DNA of 49,911 bases from Pseudomonas sichuanensis (GTDB lineage: Bacteria > Pseudomonadota > Gammaproteobacteria > Pseudomonadales > Pseudomonadaceae), in contig NZ_QKVM01000049.1 in assembly GCF_003231305.1 (NCBI RefSeq), positions 1 through 49,911 of the forward strand. Direction: 5' to 3'. The first letter of the stretch is position 1, and every line of letters starts with the position of its first letter. The position numbers were made by a program, and so were the translations under genes. Of the stretch, positions 32,664 to 39,822 are shown one piece after another. The notes under the pieces are model-generated. The model did not search any database. It saw only the letters and a program-made list of their open reading frames with translations, and was not told the origin of the DNA.

Positions 32664-33053
32664 GTGGACCAGACACTCCAGGTACGGCAGGCCGCCGCCG
32701 ACCTCGTTGCCGCCTTCGCCAGCAATGACACCGCCCGCTACTTCGCCTGCTTCAGCGAAGACGCCACCTTCCTTTTCCACACCTTGGCACAACCGCTGCT
32801 GTCGCGCCGCGCCTACGAAGAACTCTGGGCCTCCTGGCAGGCAGAGGGCTTCGCCGTGCTCGGCTGCGAATCCAGCAATGTGCAGGTGAGCCTGCAAGGT
32901 GACGTGGCGATCTTCATGCACGACGTGGCCACACGCCTGCGCGTCGCCGGCGAAACCCTCGACCTGAACGAGCGCGAGACCATCGTCTTCCGCCAGCACG
33001 GCGAACGCTGGCTGGCCTGCCACGAGCACCTGTCGGTCGTCTCGCCGGCCTGA
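32664..33053 (+). CDS. SnoaL-like (NTF2-fold) protein
   Basis: The 129-residue protein fits the SnoaL/DUF4440-like NTF2 fold: a long N-terminal helix (LQVRQAAADLVAAFASNDTARYFACFSEDATFLFH) followed by beta strands ending GERWLACHEHLSVV. Such proteins act as small isomerases or hydrolases or as binding proteins. GTG at 32664 was chosen because GAGG lies about nine bases upstream; the longer open frame has an unlikely N-terminus. It is the first gene of the SnoaL-permease-dehydrogenase group. Confidence 0.78.
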   Translation: MDQTLQVRQAAADLVAAFASNDTARYFACFSEDATFLFHTLAQPLLSRRAYEELWASWQAEGFAVLGCESSNVQVSLQGDVAIFMHDVATRLRVAGETLDLNERETIVFRQHGERWLACHEHLSVVSPA

Positions 33054-33139
33054 TCCCCTTTCAAGCGGCCCTGCCGCACTGCCATCGCACCCACAACAAG
33101 GCCCCTTGAGGCCGACAACATTCGCGCTGGAGCACCACC

Positions 33140-34639
33140 ATGAGCCACTCGACCGGTATCGAGACCAATGGCGTCGAACAGATCCCCGACGATCAACGCG
33201 ACGCCGCCCCGCTGGACCTGTTCCGCCTGATCTTCGGCGGTGCCAACACCTTTGCCACCGCCGTGCTCGGCAGCTTCCCGGTGCTGTTCGGGCTGTCGTT
33301 CCAGGCTGGCGTGTGGGCGATCCTGCTCGGCGTCGGCGTGGGCGCGCTGATCCTTGCGCCGATGGGCCTGTTCGGCGCGCTCAACGGCACCAACAACGCG
33401 GTATCGTCCGGCGCGCATTTCGGCGTGCACGGGCGCATCGTCGGCTCGTTCCTGTCGCTGCTCACTGCGGTGGCGTTCTTCTCGCTGTCGGTGTGGAGCT
33501 CGGGCGATGCCCTGGTCGGCGGCGCCAAGCGCCTGGCCGGCCTGCCGGAAACCGACCTGACCCTGGGCCTGGCCTACGGCCTGTTCGCGGTGCTGGTGCT
33601 GGTGGTGTGCATCTTCGGCTTCCGCTTCATGCTGTGGGTCAACAAGATCGCGGTGTGGGCATCGAGCCTACTGTTCCTGCTGGGCATCTTCGCCTTCGCC
33701 GGGCCGTTCGACGCGGGCTACGCCGGTAGCGTCAACCTCGGCCAGGCAGGCTTCTGGGCAGCCTTCGTCGGCGCGGCGATCCTGGCCATGAGCAACCCGG
33801 TGTCGTTCGGTGCCTTCCTCGGTGACTGGTCGCGCTACATCCCGCGTGCCACGCCGAAATCGCGGATCATGCTGGCGGTGATCCTGGCCCAGGTGGCCAC
33901 GTTGATCCCGTTCCTGTTCGGCCTGTGCACCGCCACCCTGGTGGCCAGCCAGGCGCCGGACTACATCGCCGCCAACAACTATGTCGGTGGCCTGCTGGCC
34001 ATCTCGCCGGGCTGGTTCTTCCTGCCGGTGTGCCTGATTGCGGTGATCGGCGGCATGTCCACCGGCACCACGGCGCTGTACGGCACCGGCCTGGACATGT
34101 CCAGCGTGTTCCCGCGCCTGCTCAGCCGCGCCGCTGCCACGCTGCTGATCGGCGTGCTGGCCATCGGTTTCATCTTCATCGGCCGCTTCACCTTCAACCT
34201 GGTGCAGAGCGTCTCGACCTTCGCCGTGCTGATCATCACCTGCACCAGCCCCTGGATGGTGATCATGATCCTCGGCCTGATCACCCGCCGCGGCTTCTAC
34301 CACGCCGACGACCTGCAGGTGTTCACCCGTGGCCAGCAAGGCGGCCACTACTGGTTCTGCCACGGCTGGAACTGGCGCGGCATGGGCGCATGGATCCCCA
34401 GTGCGCTGGTCGGCCTGTGCTTCGTCAACCTGCCTGGGCAGTTCGTCGGCCCGCTGGGTGAACTGGCCGGCGGCATCGACCTGAGCCTGCCGGTCACCCT
34501 CGGTATCGCCGGCGTGCTGTACCTGATCTTGCTCAACCTGTTCCCTGAACCGGCTGGCGTGTACGGCCCGCAAGGCCCGCGCTGGGTGCGTTGCAAAAGC
34601 ACGCCGGTGAAGCCCGTGACCACCGCCGAAATGGCCTGA
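33140..34639 (+). CDS. NCS1 purine/cytosine-type permease
   Basis: The 499-residue membrane protein has about 12 hydrophobic helices and the NCS1 family pattern (LFRLIFGGANTFATAVLGSFPVLFGLSF near residues 30-55; SNPVSFGAFLGDWSRYIP near 215), resembling cytosine permease CodB and relatives. These are Na+- or H+-coupled importers of nucleobases and related heterocycles. It lies 86 bases after the SnoaL-like gene and 13 before an aldehyde dehydrogenase. Together they suggest uptake and oxidation of a nitrogen-containing compound; substrate unknown. Confidence 0.88.
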   Translation: MSHSTGIETNGVEQIPDDQRDAAPLDLFRLIFGGANTFATAVLGSFPVLFGLSFQAGVWAILLGVGVGALILAPMGLFGALNGTNNAVSSGAHFGVHGRIVGSFLSLLTAVAFFSLSVWSSGDALVGGAKRLAGLPETDLTLGLAYGLFAVLVLVVCIFGFRFMLWVNKIAVWASSLLFLLGIFAFAGPFDAGYAGSVNLGQAGFWAAFVGAAILAMSNPVSFGAFLGDWSRYIPRATPKSRIMLAVILAQVATLIPFLFGLCTATLVASQAPDYIAANNYVGGLLAISPGWFFLPVCLIAVIGGMSTGTTALYGTGLDMSSVFPRLLSRAAATLLIGVLAIGFIFIGRFTFNLVQSVSTFAVLIITCTSPWMVIMILGLITRRGFYHADDLQVFTRGQQGGHYWFCHGWNWRGMGAWIPSALVGLCFVNLPGQFVGPLGELAGGIDLSLPVTLGIAGVLYLILLNLFPEPAGVYGPQGPRWVRCKSTPVKPVTTAEMA

Positions 34640-34652
34640 CTGGAAACCGACC

Positions 34653-36083
34653 ATGACCACCTCTCACTACATCGACGGCCGCTGGGTCGAAGGCCAGGGC
34701 AGCGACTGCATCGTTGTGCAGAACCCGTCCGACGGCCTGCCGTTCGCCGAACTGATGGCCGCCAGCACGGGCCAGGTCGACCAGGCCGTGGGCGCCGCAC
34801 GCCGTGCGCTGAGCACCTGGAAAACCGTGCCCGCCAGCGAACGCGCCGGCTACCTGCGCGGCTTTGCCGAGCAACTGGGCCAGCGCCGCGACGAGCTGAT
34901 CGCCTTGCAGATGCGCAACAACGGCAAGCCGCGCCACGAGGCCGAGATCGACCTGGACGACGCCATCGCCACCTTCGCCTACTACGCCGACCTGGCTGAA
35001 CAGTTGCCGGAAAAGAACCGCGATGTGCCGCTGGCCGCACCGGGCTTTACCGCCCGCACCCGCCTGGAGCCGGTGGGCGTGGTCGGCCTGATCGTGCCGT
35101 GGAACTTCCCACTGGTGACCAGCGCCTGGAAGCTCGCCCCGGCCCTGGCAGCCGGCTGCACCGTGGTGCTCAAGCCCTCCGAAGTGACCCCGCTGATCGA
35201 GCAGGCCTACGGCCAGATCGCCGAAGCACTGGGCCTGCCGGCCGGCGTGTTGAACATCGTCAACGGCAAGGCCGAGACCGGCGCCGCCCTGAGCGGCCAC
35301 AACGGCCTGGACAAGCTGTCGTTCACCGGCAGCAACGGCGTCGGCAGCCAGGTGATGCGCGCAGCCGCCGCGCAATGCCGGCCGGTGACACTGGAGCTGG
35401 GCGGCAAGTCGGCCATCGTGGTGTTCGACGATTGCGACGTCGATCAGGCAGTGGAATGGATCGTCGCCGGCATCACCTGGAACGCCGGGCAGATGTGCTC
35501 GGCCACCTCGCGCCTGCTGGTGCAGGACGGCATCGCCGATGCGTTGCTGGCGCGCTTGCAGGAGGCGCTGGAGAAGCTGCGCGTCGGCAACCCGCTGAGC
35601 GAGGAAGTGGACATGGGGCCGCTGACCAGCCAGGCGCAATGGCTCAAGGTCGCCAGCTACTTCGCCAAGGCCCGCGAGGAAGGCTTGAAGTGCCTGGCCG
35701 GCGGCAAGGCGCTGGACCGCGACGGCTGGTTCGTCAGCCCGACGCTGTATGTGGATGTGCCTGAGAGCAGCCGCCTGTGGGGCGAGGAGATTTTCGGGCC
35801 GGTGCTGTGCGCGCGGCGCTTCGCCACCGAAGCCGAGGCCATCGTGCAGGCCAACGACAGCCGCTTCGGGCTGGTCGCCACCGTGTGCTGCGCCGACCTG
35901 GAACGCGCCGAACGCGTGGCCGATGCGCTGGAGGTGGGGCATGTGTGGATCAACTCGGTGCAGGCGGTGTTCGTCGAGACATCGTGGGGCGGGACCAAGG
36001 GCAGCGGGATTGGGCGCGAACTCGGGCCTTGGGGGTTGTCGGGGTATCTGTCGGTGAAGCATGTGACGCGGTGTTTGGGGTGA
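34653..36083 (+). CDS. NAD(P)-dependent aldehyde dehydrogenase (betaine-aldehyde type)
   Basis: The 476-residue enzyme has the full ALDH set: PWNFPLV near residue 149, KPSEVTPL near 171, the Rossmann FTGSNGVG near 224, the general base Glu in LELGGKSA near 247 and the nucleophile Cys in NAGQMCSATSR near 283. C-terminal GGTKGSGIGRELG matches the betaine-aldehyde/aminoaldehyde group. It should oxidise an aldehyde made in the pathway served by the adjacent permease. A REP-rich palindromic region follows its stop. Confidence 0.92.
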   Translation: MTTSHYIDGRWVEGQGSDCIVVQNPSDGLPFAELMAASTGQVDQAVGAARRALSTWKTVPASERAGYLRGFAEQLGQRRDELIALQMRNNGKPRHEAEIDLDDAIATFAYYADLAEQLPEKNRDVPLAAPGFTARTRLEPVGVVGLIVPWNFPLVTSAWKLAPALAAGCTVVLKPSEVTPLIEQAYGQIAEALGLPAGVLNIVNGKAETGAALSGHNGLDKLSFTGSNGVGSQVMRAAAAQCRPVTLELGGKSAIVVFDDCDVDQAVEWIVAGITWNAGQMCSATSRLLVQDGIADALLARLQEALEKLRVGNPLSEEVDMGPLTSQAQWLKVASYFAKAREEGLKCLAGGKALDRDGWFVSPTLYVDVPESSRLWGEEIFGPVLCARRFATEAEAIVQANDSRFGLVATVCCADLERAERVADALEVGHVWINSVQAVFVETSWGGTKGSGIGRELGPWGLSGYLSVKHVTRCLG

Positions 36084-36116
36084 TTGGGTAGGCATTCCTT
36101 TCCAAGGGGGCGGTGA

Positions 36117-36462
36117 GGCTGGCAGGTGTTCGGCGAAGTTTTTTTAGTGCCTGTGAGATCGAGCGCCGCGCGGGCGGCGCTTCGCGGGTAAATCGCAGCG
36201 GCGAACCGCCGCTCCCACAGTTTGTTTCGGGCCAATGAGTCCTGTGAAAGTACCAGCGCCTGCCTTGGTGCATGCCTGGAGTCATGTGGGGCGACAGCAA
36301 CGCCCACGCTGAAATTGTGTCAAGCCAACAAGGCGGACCAGGTGATGGCACAGGAGAGACTGGCCCGAAACAGATGTGGGAGCGGGTTTACCCGCGAAGC
36401 GCCGCGCGGGCGGCGCTCGATCTGATAGGCGCTGCAAGGCTCTCGGCGAACACCTGGCAGCC
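36117..36462. repeat. Large REP-based inverted repeat
   Basis: The arms are about 115 and 100 bases. The best part is a 36-base match between 36157-36192 and 36387-36422, which differs only in the centre. GGCCCGAAACA (36362-36372) is the exact complement of 36223-36233. TCGGCGAACACCTGGCAGCC (36443-36462) pairs with 36117-36136 with two mismatches. The spacer is about 130 bases. Confidence 0.8.
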
Positions 36463-36487
36463 TTCACGCGATCGCATGCAGAACCCA

Positions 36488-36528
36488 ATCGCGGGGCAAG
36501 TCGCATCGGCGCACCGCCGCTCCCACGA
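36488..36528. repeat. REP unit
   Basis: AATCGCGGGGCAAGTCGCAT followed by a CCGCCGCTCCCACG end is a single unit of the same REP family as at 39770 and 49888. Confidence 0.75.
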
Positions 36529-36857
36529 CGATCCAATGCCCCTCTTCAGCCGTAAGACATTTCCGAACCTGAAACAAAGTGCTTCAAAGCCCATCCGCTT
36601 GGGAATTACCCTACGCCCGCTGCGGACGTGTCTGCGTTGTCGATCTTCATCAGCAGGACTAACTTCCCCGGGTCGTCGTTATGGCGACCGGGTGTGAGAG
36701 CCTGAGATTTGGTTTGCAGCCTTGCGGCAGCTGTGCGCGGGCAGGATTCGTCCTGGCCGGGTTCCCAGGTCTCCGGTCTCTCACCCTGCGTACAGCTGCC
36801 ACCCAATCCTGTGAGAGGGATCCGCGTGCAGCTCCTGACAACCCTGGGAGATTCACC

Positions 36858-37109
36858 ATGAAAAAGATCGTTCCTGATCCACCACCCGCCAAACCGCTCG
36901 CCCGCCCTTTCTTCACCATCAACGACGACATGCCCCCAGCCGAAGCGCTGCTTCACGCGATCCAGCTTATGCGCGGCGTCGAAGACACCCTCGACGAGTA
37001 CTGCTGCGCCCTGGCCGGGGAACCCGGGCTGGGGATGCTGGTGAATGCGGCGCACAACGTGCAGATGGGGCGGGCGCTGGCGGAGCATGTGATGAAGCGC
37101 ACCTGCTGA
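36858..37109 (+). CDS. DUF6124 (formerly DUF3077) small protein
   Basis: The 83-residue protein fits the Pseudomonas-restricted DUF6124 type: a proline-rich start (MKKIVPDPPPAKP), then a helical part with ALLHAIQLMRGVEDTLDEYCCALAGEPGLGMLVNAAHNVQMGRALAEHV. No enzymatic motif or membrane helix is seen, and the function is unknown. GGGAG lies at 36846-36850. A long GC-rich leader with complementary segments precedes it, pointing to post-transcriptional control. Confidence 0.82.
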   Translation: MKKIVPDPPPAKPLARPFFTINDDMPPAEALLHAIQLMRGVEDTLDEYCCALAGEPGLGMLVNAAHNVQMGRALAEHVMKRTC

Positions 37110-37194
37110 ATTGGAGGTTGGCAATTGAGTGGTGGGGCTGCTGTGCAGCCCTTTTGCGCCACCTTAAGTTTGGCTTGCGCGACGCCCGCCGCCA

Positions 37195-37273
37195 GAAACA
37201 TGTTTCGTACACATGTCGTTGCCAGCGACATGTTGACAATACGTGTCGCAAAAAAGCAAAAATGACGACATGT
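37195..37273 (+). promoter_or_regulatory. ACATGT palindrome array over the fic promoter
   Basis: GAAACATGTTTC (37195-37206) is a perfect palindrome. ACATGTCG (37211-37218) and CGACATGT (37226-37233) form a perfect inverted repeat with a seven-base spacer. CGACATGT recurs at 37266-37273. A perfect -35 hexamer TTGACA (37233-37238) overlaps the third site, though the -10 is weak. The layout suggests a repressor bound over the promoter. Confidence 0.65.
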
Positions 37274-37296
37274 TTTCTGCCGTCAGGCGTTTACTC

Positions 37297-38433
37297 ATGA
37301 ACACGTCCAATCAAGGGTGGCAGGCTACAAAACCTTTCAACCAGATACCTGCTCTGCCACCGGCTATAGAGCTTGAAACCCGGACAGTGCTCAAGCACTG
37401 CATTGAGGCACGCACGGCCTTAGGGGAGTTGAAGCAAGCAGCAGAACTGATCCCCAACCAAACGATGCTGATCAACACGATTCCGCTTCTGGAGGCCAAA
37501 GACAGTTCCGAGATCGAAAGTATTGTCACAACCACCGATCTGCTTTTTCAGCACGCCCAGTCCAATGACGGCCATGCGGATGCAGCCACCAAGGAAGCAC
37601 TGCGATATCGGACCGCCTTGTATCGGGGCTTCCAGTCGCTCAGCGAGCGTCCGCTCTCGACCAATACGGCGGTGGAAATCTGCCGCACGCTCAAAGGCAT
37701 CGACATGGATATCCGTAAGGTGCCCGGCGTTCAGCTTGCCAATGATCGCACCGGAGAAATCATCTACACGCCACCTGAAGGGGAGTCACACCTGCGAGAG
37801 CTGCTCTCCAACTGGGAGCGCTTTCTGCATAACGAAACAGACCTTGACCCCTTGGTACGCCTGGCAGTCGCACACTATCAGTTCGAAGCCATTCACCCGT
37901 TCTCGGACGGGAATGGCCGCACCGGACGAGTGCTCAATATTCTCTTCCTGATTGAACAAGGGTTGCTCAATCTCCCTATTCTCTATCTCAGCCGCTTCAT
38001 CATTGCCAACCGCGGTGACTATTATCGTCTTCTGCTTGAGGTCACGCAGCACCAGGCGTGGGAACCTTGGATCGTGTTCATGCTCAATGCCATCGAGCAA
38101 ACCGCCCGATGGACCTGCGCCAAGATCAATGCCATTCGCTCGCTTTCTGAGCACACCGCTCGATTTGTCCGTGAACAGCTGCCCAAGCTCTACTCACGCG
38201 AGTTGGTGGATGTGATCTTCGAGCAACCTTACTGTCGAATCGGCAATATCGTAGAGAAACAGATTGCTCAGCGTCAGGCCGCCTCTCGCCACCTTCAAGA
38301 ACTTGTCGGCATCGGTGTACTGCGGGAAATCCAGGTTGGCCGGGAAAAACTGTTCATTCATCCCAAGTTGATGCAGCTGTTGATCCGAGACAGCAACGAA
38401 CTCATTCCATACGGTCAAGTTGACTCGATATAG
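37297..38433 (+). CDS. Fic-domain protein, class II (probable AMPylase)
   Basis: Fic proteins transfer AMP or related groups from nucleotides to target hydroxyls. The 378-residue protein has the canonical core HPFSDGNGRTGR starting at His200, a Fic_N-type N-terminal region, and a C-terminal winged-helix region (IAQRQAASRHLQELVGIGVLREIQVGREKLFIHP). An N-terminal SSEIES in AKDSSEIESIV is in the place of the inhibitory (S/T)xxxE(G/N) helix but ends in Ser. Start: MNTSNQGWQATKPFN at 37297 is the common N-terminus for the group; in-frame GTG 37243 and ATG 37270 are alternatives. It may regulate itself through the palindromes upstream. Confidence 0.88.
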   Translation: MNTSNQGWQATKPFNQIPALPPAIELETRTVLKHCIEARTALGELKQAAELIPNQTMLINTIPLLEAKDSSEIESIVTTTDLLFQHAQSNDGHADAATKEALRYRTALYRGFQSLSERPLSTNTAVEICRTLKGIDMDIRKVPGVQLANDRTGEIIYTPPEGESHLRELLSNWERFLHNETDLDPLVRLAVAHYQFEAIHPFSDGNGRTGRVLNILFLIEQGLLNLPILYLSRFIIANRGDYYRLLLEVTQHQAWEPWIVFMLNAIEQTARWTCAKINAIRSLSEHTARFVREQLPKLYSRELVDVIFEQPYCRIGNIVEKQIAQRQAASRHLQELVGIGVLREIQVGREKLFIHPKLMQLLIRDSNELIPYGQVDSI

Positions 38434-38544
38434 CGCCCAGGCCGGTTATCGCGACGAAACCAACGCGCCCCCGTGACTTTCCCCCCGCCCCGCAAAGTCC
38501 CACTCCCTGGTAGCCCCATAACCACAACACCAGGCCAGCCTTCC

Positions 38545-39762
38545 ATGCACCCTCAACGCACCACCCTGCACAACGAACTGCACGCCCGCCCGTCGCTGTA
38601 TTTCGACGGCCCGGCCCATGTCTTCCACCTCGCCCTGCTCGGCGGCGACGCGGCCTGCCAGTCGCTGCTGCAACGCTGCTGCCCCGAAGCGCCCGACCCG
38701 TACGCGGCCCAGGGCATCACCCAACTCGACGGCCATCCGTTCAAATGGGAACGGCATACCGAGTTCTTCACCCTGACCCTGGTCGTGCCCTGCGCCAACA
38801 GCGACAGCGACTGGCAGGTGCTGCCAGAAGCGCTGGCCAAGGCCATCGCCCCGCAGGCAGCGCAGGTGATCAACGCGGTGCAGGTGCTGGTGCGCGATGA
38901 ACAGGGCCTGGACCTCACCCGCTACGGTTTCAAGGACCCTTGCGGCTCCTGCGTCGGCGGCGGCGATGCTGCGGTGTGGAGCGACTTTCGCCTGACCGCC
39001 GACGGCACCAACCGTTTCCTGTTCATCAACCGCCGCCTCAACGCCTACCGCCAGGGCCGCATGATCCGCCGCCTGCTGGAGATCGAGACCTACCGCATGA
39101 TGGCCTCGCTGACCCTGGACACGGCGAAAACTCTGAGCCACGATCTGGACGCCTTCGACAAGACCCTGGTGAGCCTGTCCGAACGCGGCGCCAGCGCCGC
39201 CGGGCACGACTCCAAGGCGTTGCTCGAAGCCATCGCCCTGCTGTCGCGCCAGGTGGTCAGCCGCACGGTGAAGACCCGCCACCGCTTCGGCGCCACCCAG
39301 GCCTATGCGCAACTGGTGTTCGAGCGCCTGGGCGAATTGCGCGAAAGCCATGTGGGCGACTGCCAGCGTCTGGGGGTGTTCATCGAGCGGCGCTTCAAGC
39401 CGACCGTGCGCTACTGCGCGGCCACCGAGCAGCGCCTGGAGCAACTGGCGAAGAACGTGGCCAACCTCGGCGACCTGTTGCAGGCGCGGGTGCAGGTGGA
39501 GATGGAAGAACAGAGTGCCGGGATCCTGCAAAGCCTCAATGCCCGGGCCGATGCCCAGGTGAAGATCCAGCGGGCGGTGGAAGGCTTGTCGATCATTGCG
39601 ATCACCTACTACCTGCTGAACCTGTTCAAGCTGCTGTATGGCGGGCTGAATGTGCTGGGCGCGGGGCTGGCGGCGCGGGAGGCGTTGCTGGGGATGGCGC
39701 CGCCGGTGCTGCTGGTGTTGCTGGTGATCTTGCTGCGCATCAGGCGCGCCAAGCAGCACTGA
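38545..39762 (+). CDS. DUF3422 membrane protein
   Basis: The 405-residue protein matches the DUF3422 family: RTTLHNELHARPSLYF at the N-terminus, QVINAVQVLVRDEQGLD near 115, and MIRRLLEIETYRMMASLTLDTAK near 173. A long helical region and two C-terminal membrane helices (LSIIAITYYLLNLFKLLYGGL and PPVLLVLLVILLRIRRAK) complete it. Family function is unknown; it is presumably an inner-membrane protein with a cytoplasmic head. ATG at 38545 begins the conserved region; an in-frame GTG at 38473 adds 24 residues of unlikely sequence. Confidence 0.85.
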   Translation: MHPQRTTLHNELHARPSLYFDGPAHVFHLALLGGDAACQSLLQRCCPEAPDPYAAQGITQLDGHPFKWERHTEFFTLTLVVPCANSDSDWQVLPEALAKAIAPQAAQVINAVQVLVRDEQGLDLTRYGFKDPCGSCVGGGDAAVWSDFRLTADGTNRFLFINRRLNAYRQGRMIRRLLEIETYRMMASLTLDTAKTLSHDLDAFDKTLVSLSERGASAAGHDSKALLEAIALLSRQVVSRTVKTRHRFGATQAYAQLVFERLGELRESHVGDCQRLGVFIERRFKPTVRYCAATEQRLEQLAKNVANLGDLLQARVQVEMEEQSAGILQSLNARADAQVKIQRAVEGLSIIAITYYLLNLFKLLYGGLNVLGAGLAAREALLGMAPPVLLVLLVILLRIRRAKQH

Positions 39763-39769
39763 ACACCCC

Positions 39770-39817
39770 ATCGCGGGGCAAGTCGCATCGGTGCGCCGAT
39801 GCGACCTGCCCCGCGAT
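39770..39817. repeat. REP inverted pair between convergent genes
   Basis: A 22-base inverted repeat with one mismatch (39770-39791 with 39796-39817; ATCGCGGGGCAAGTCGCATC) and a TGCG loop fills the gap between DUF3422 and the mechanosensitive channel genes, which converge. It probably limits read-through in both directions. Confidence 0.88.
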
Positions 39818-39822
39818 GATCG

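Larger units (their letters stand above)
36084..36857. other. Gene-free region with REP palindromes and a structured leader
   Basis: No gene is supported between the dehydrogenase and the DUF6124 gene. The left part is a large imperfect inverted repeat built from REP sequences. A single REP unit follows near 36488-36528. The right part (about 36660-36840) looks like a structured 5' leader of the DUF6124 gene. Confidence 0.65.
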
